Below are positions 7,398-10,000 of a DNA stretch of 10,000 nucleotides, in pieces. Source of the stretch: Stramonita haemastoma (taxonomy: Eukaryota > Mollusca > Gastropoda > Neogastropoda > Muricidae). Location: assembly GCA_030674155.1 (NCBI GenBank), contig CM060326.1:14514216-14524215 (forward strand). Reading direction: 5' to 3'. Position 1 is the first letter of the stretch, and the number at the start of each line of letters is the position of its first letter. Position numbers and translations under genes: made by a program. The notes beneath the pieces are model-generated. The model was given only the letters and a program-made list of their open reading frames with translations, was not told where the DNA came from and did not search any database.

Positions 7398-7600
7398 TTG
7401 TGTAGGTGTGTGTGTCTGTGAGTGCGTGTGTGTGTCGTGTGTGTGTGTGTTTGTGTGTGTGTAAGTGTGTTTGTGTGCGTGCGTGCGTGCGTGCGCACGC
7501 GCGCATATTTGTGTGTGTTTGTGTGTGTGTGGTGTGTGTTGTGTGTGTGTAAGTGTGCCTGCTGTGCGCCTGCGTGTCCTGCGCGCCTTCGTGCATGCAT
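7398..7600. repeat. GT/GTGC-rich imperfect satellite
   Basis: GT repeats with GTGA, GTAAGT and TCGT interruptions, a GCGTGCGTGCGTGCGCACGC segment near 7480-7502 that is self-complementary at its GTGCGCAC centre, then more GT and GCCTGC repeats. Minus-strand Thr-His frames are artefacts. Confidence 0.9.
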
Positions 7601-8114
7601 GTATTTAAAATCTGTTAATTTTATTAATGTGTGACCAGTCACAGGCGCTGGAATGATTTGAATACAACAAGCCCTTTTGATTGTGTTGACTTGACAAGGA
7701 TTCAACGCTATAGGAATTCCAATTTATTATTGATAGTGCTTTTCATTCTTGATACTAACTGCACACAATATTCTGTAAAAAAAAAAAATTGCACGTTTCC
7801 CAATCCTTCAGGCTCAAAGTGGCCGCCAGATCACAGCACTCTTCATCCTGCTATTATCTGTTGACAAAACGTGACTGGTCATTCCTGCAAAGTGTTCTCA
7901 GCTTGGTAGCCTAGTGATGGTGGTGGCAGTCCAGTCCACGACAAAGACTGTGTAGTATCGAAAGAGCAAACAGTGAGAGGTATCCAAAAAGCAGGAAGGC
8001 CCCTGCCATTTATAAATAAAGCAGACGGGTATGCGATTTGGTCTGTGTGTTCTGTGAATCAGAGTTAGTAGGAAACTGTTTGCTGAGACCAGAATGTAGG
8101 CTACAGAATCTATA
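7601..8114. other. Unassigned mostly unique sequence
   Basis: About 510 bp without convincing coding frames. An 11-bp inverted pair (TGACCAGTCAC at 7632-7642 and its complement at 7871-7881) encloses 228 bp, but it does not extend and could be chance. A TAGCCTAGTGATGG (near 7907) resembles an A box without a B box. A 12-base A run lies near 7778. Confidence 0.4.
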
Positions 8115-8405
8115 GGAACGGGACAGCTCCGTGGTCAGAGCACTCGTTTTTCCCTTACCTATAAGGTTAAGTAGTATTGAATCGAGCGTGGTTACCAATT
8201 GGATGGGTGATCGTTTGTACACACCTTGGCTTCAGTACAGTCCTCCCAGTTCACCCAGCTGTATATGTGGGTGCCTGCCCTCTAAAGTGTCAGGAAAAGG
8301 AAAGCAGCAAGAAAGAGGTGATGCATGCTGCCCTCAATATTGCTGGCCCCTAGATAGGCATACCTACCTGCTTAGGGCTACATATTTATATACATATTAT
8401 CATAC
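8115..8405 (+). mobile_element. SINE with tRNA-like head and 5S-rRNA-like segment
   Basis: An A-box-like CAGCTCCGTGG (8124-8134, followed by TCAGAGC as in many tRNA heads) is followed about 50 bp later by a weak B-box-like TATTGAATCGA (8175-8185). Overlapping the latter, GGTTAAGTAG (8165) and TGGTTACCAATTGGATGGGT (from 8189) resemble the 5S rRNA internal promoter; the second matches the eukaryotic 5S box C at about 20 of 24 positions. Downstream is CCTCCCAGTTCACCCAGCTG and a purine-rich body. The 3' boundary is set at the ATATTTATATAC stretch before (AC)n and is approximate. Classification as a SINE is inferred from the head; I cannot name the family. Confidence 0.6.
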
Positions 8406-8417
8406 GTGCATACAGTA

Positions 8418-8443
8418 CACACACACACACACACACACAAACA

Positions 8444-8490
<47 letters not shown>
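8418..8490. repeat. (AC)n microsatellite
   Basis: AC repeats with two small interruptions (near 8439 and 8450). It ends at the solitary family-B tail. Confidence 0.95.
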
Positions 8491-8493
<3 letters not shown>

Positions 8494-8523
8494 TATCCTC
8501 GATATAAAAGAATTATAAAAAAA
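8491..8523 (+). mobile_element. Solitary 3' tail of a family-B SINE
   Basis: CATTATCCTCGATATAAAAG followed by an A-rich run is identical to the last 20 bases of the SINE at 854-1199, with nothing of the SINE before it. It is an extreme 5' truncation or the tail of the partner LINE; the two cannot be told apart here. AC repeats abut on the left and ACGC repeats on the right. Confidence 0.8.
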
Positions 8524-8592
8524 CACGCACGCACGCACGCACGCATTTATGCACGCACGCACGCACACACACATGCACGCACACACAAACAC
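8523..8592. repeat. (ACGC)n/(AC)n tract
   Basis: ACGC repeats interrupted by ATTTATGC, then AC with ATGC and AAAC variants. It starts from the A-run of the solitary SINE tail. Confidence 0.9.
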
Positions 8593-8801
8593 AACTTTGT
8601 ACAGCTCTTTCATGTACAATGACAAAATAGCGAAGACTAAGACAAGCCTATAAAAGCATTTACATAAATATTTCTATGATCATCAGCAGGACTTAACCAA
8701 GTTGATAAGAAAATATAGAAGAACGAAACTTAAACCATGATGACATCAGACTTTTGTGATTTTATTCTTAGGTAAGGATTGTAAACTCTCCATGACCTGA
8801 C

Positions 8802-8804
<3 letters not shown>
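8593..8804. other. Unassigned AT-rich sequence
   Basis: No repeat, box or coding frame recognised. Confidence 0.4.

Positions 8805-8894
<90 letters not shown>
8805..8894. repeat. (TA)45 microsatellite
   Basis: A perfect 90-bp TA alternation without interruption. It is wholly self-complementary and can extrude as a cruciform. Confidence 0.97.
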
Positions 8895-8898
<4 letters not shown>

Positions 8899-9020
8899 CA
8901 AAACTACATTCATCTTCATCTCTTCTTTTATTACGAGTAAATTTTCACTTCAATCTTAAAGGTTTCCTCAGGCTGCTAATTCAAGAAAATACATATTAAA
9001 AACCTGCTTGTGTTTAGATA
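8895..9020. other. Unassigned AT-rich spacer
   Basis: About 125 bp between the TA tract and the next SINE head; nothing recognised. Confidence 0.4.
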
Positions 9021-9290
9021 GGAAGGACGGTGGCAGGAGGGTTAAGACGTTCGCCTGCCAATATGTAAACCGTGAGTTTCTGGGTTCGTACCCAGCCTCG
9101 CCCTTTCTTCCCAGTTCGACGAAAAAATCGAACTGAATGTCAAAGTCATTCGGATGAGACTCGAAACCGAGGCCCCGTGTGCGAATGCACGCAGAACATC
9201 TTGCGCACACGTTAAAACCCCGTTCCACCTTTCGGAAGAGTAGGCCATGGTGTGCCGGTAGGAGCGGATGACACAATTATAACAAACCAG
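9021..9290 (+). mobile_element. tRNA-derived SINE, third head type with family-B body
   Basis: The head GGACGGTGGCAGGAGGGTTA has an A-box-like TGGCAGGAGGG (9031-9041) and a near-consensus B box GGTTCGTACCC (9083-9093), and differs in sequence from the heads at 311 and 854. A TTCGACGAAAAAATCGAACT stretch (9115-9134) forms a short hairpin between head and body. The body is family-B-like: GGATGAGACTCGAAACCGAGG from 9152, ACGCAGAACATCTTGCGCAC, TTCGGAAGAGTAGGCCATGG and GGAGCGGATGACAC. After that the sequence leaves the family-B pattern and the tail CATTATCCTCGATATAAAAG is missing, so either the 3' end is a different module (possibly continuing into 9291-9517) or it was lost. Minus-strand frames here are antisense readings of the SINE. 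Confidence 0.8.
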
Positions 9291-9517
9291 CATGCACACA
9301 GGTGTCGTGTTTCCTTGAGGAAAAATCGGGGAGTTGGAGTCCCAGAGCGGCTCGGGGCTGTAGGTATATGGCAACGTTCTGGTGGCTCCTGCGATGGTAC
9401 TGGAACCATTCGTATCGGTCATTGCCTTTCCAATGGATGCCCTCCATACATACTTGCCCAGGTTTTGCGCTCAAAATACTAGAGCGCAACTCCATAGTCT
9501 TCCGAGACTGATGGGTG
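9291..9517. other. Unassigned sequence, possible 3' module of the preceding SINE
   Basis: Mixed composition with no stop-free frame I would call a gene. An ATGGTACTGGAACCAT stretch (9393-9408) is nearly self-complementary at its ends. GCGCTCAAAATACTAGAGCGC (9468-9488) is an inverted repeat of about 6 bp. Confidence 0.35.
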
Positions 9518-9872
9518 CCTACTACTGTGTATAGATAGTCGAACCTGCTGTGTGTATTTGTAACCAAACCTGCTGCGTGCAGGCCTATAGGTAGTCAAAT
9601 CTGCCCTGTGTATAGGTGGCAAACCTGCTGTGTGTATAGGTAGTCGAACCTGCTGTGTGTATAGGTTGTCAGACCTGCTGTGTGTATAGGTTGTCAGACT
9701 TGCTGTGTGTATAGATTTCCAGACCTGCTGTGTGTATAGGTAGTTACCCTTCCTGTGTGTATTGGTTGTCAGACCTACTGTGTGTATAGGGTTGTCAAGC
9801 CTGCTGTGTGTATAGGTAGTCAAAACCTGCTGTGTGTATAGAAAGTTACCCCTCCTGTGTGTATAGGTTGCT
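9518..9872 (+). repeat. 25-bp minisatellite, about 14 copies
   Basis: The consensus CCTGCTGTGTGTATAGGTAG plus about five more bases (TCAGA or TCGAA) repeats with starts at about 9518, 9544, 9569, 9600, 9624, 9649, 9674, 9699, 9724, 9749, 9774, 9800, 9826 and 9851. Spacing is 25-26 bp except for one 31-bp and one 24-bp unit. TGTGTATAG is the most constant part; the GTAGTCGAA/TTGTCAGA/AGTTACCC part varies. Variants with AGTTACC recur 102 bp apart (units at 9724 and 9826), a hint of a higher-order repeat. A minus-strand frame is open across the whole array (9479-9919) and reads as Tyr-Thr-Gln-Gln-Val and His-Thr-like repeats, but no start context, domain or conservation supports it. Confidence 0.93.
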
Positions 9873-10000
9873 GTTTGTGACAATGAATGCCTAAAAAGTC
9901 GGAGTGGATAGCTCAGCAACCCCCCTTAAAAAAAATAATAATTAAAAAAAAAAAATCCCAACATTTTTGTTTACCCTGTTATTGTGTTTGTTTTTTTATG
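9873..10000. other. Unassigned A-rich end of window
   Basis: Contains GTGGATAGCTCAGCAAC (near 9904), which looks like a tRNA D-arm or A box but has no B box within range, then A-rich runs (9928-9955). It may be the 5' end of another element running past the window. Confidence 0.35.

Noticed and set aside
7632..7881. 11-bp inverted repeats TGACCAGTCAC / GTGACTGGTCA, 228 bp apart, as ends of a small DNA transposon (MITE)
   Set aside because: The match does not extend beyond 11 bp, each arm is itself nearly palindromic, no target-site duplication is seen, and about one such pair is expected by chance in a window of this size.
9479..9919. Minus-strand frame of 146 codons over the minisatellite as a repeat protein
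   Set aside because: It is a periodic reading of a 25-bp repeat without a domain or supporting context; kept only as a weak point in the minisatellite finding.
9900..9920. tRNA or SINE head at GTGGATAGCTCAGCAAC
   Set aside because: Only an A-box-like match; no B box before the A-rich run.

Overview
The window looks like non-coding, repeat-dense DNA from a eukaryotic (animal) genome. I found no host protein-coding gene, rRNA or intact tRNA gene. Long simple-sequence tracts, tRNA-headed SINEs with RNA polymerase III A and B boxes, a decayed LINE end and a minisatellite together rule out a bacterial or viral source. The SINE central domain and overall texture suggest a lophotrochozoan, most likely a mollusc and perhaps a gastropod. 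That placement is inference from general familiarity, not from a search.

Layout. Positions 311-735 hold one SINE of a first family. Positions 854-1199 hold a SINE of a second family, called family B here. After an unassigned stretch and a CA/CG/CT/poly-G block (1595-1908) comes the main structure: a tandem array (1909-5746) of a composite unit of about 1.04-1.13 kb. Each unit is a core of about 540 bp that I do not recognise, a family-B SINE of about 320-340 bp, and an (AAAT/AAATC)n, (AC)n and (CT)n tract. There are three full units plus a fourth core whose similarity stops where the SINE would begin.

From 5785 the sequence runs through (GTT)n, (AC)n and a 276-bp (AAG)n/(AAC)n tract. A frameshifted C-terminal fragment of a non-LTR reverse transcriptase follows (about 6725-7016), then GT-rich satellites enclosing a 5'-truncated antisense family-B SINE (7211-7397). 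A further SINE at 8115-8405 has a tRNA-like head followed by a stretch resembling the 5S rRNA box C. After it lie (AC)n, a solitary 33-bp family-B tail, (ACGC)n, a (TA)45 tract, a third head type on the shared SINE domain (9021-9290), and a 25-bp minisatellite with about 14 copies (9518-9872).

How the parts relate. The sequence is organised by retroposition and slippage. SINE tails repeatedly abut microsatellites, and three SINE types with different heads share one central block. One SINE was present in the composite unit before at least part of its tandem amplification. Open reading frames here are explained by repeats (Arg-Glu, Cys-Val, Thr-His, Ser, Leu or Asn runs) or by antisense reading of SINEs.
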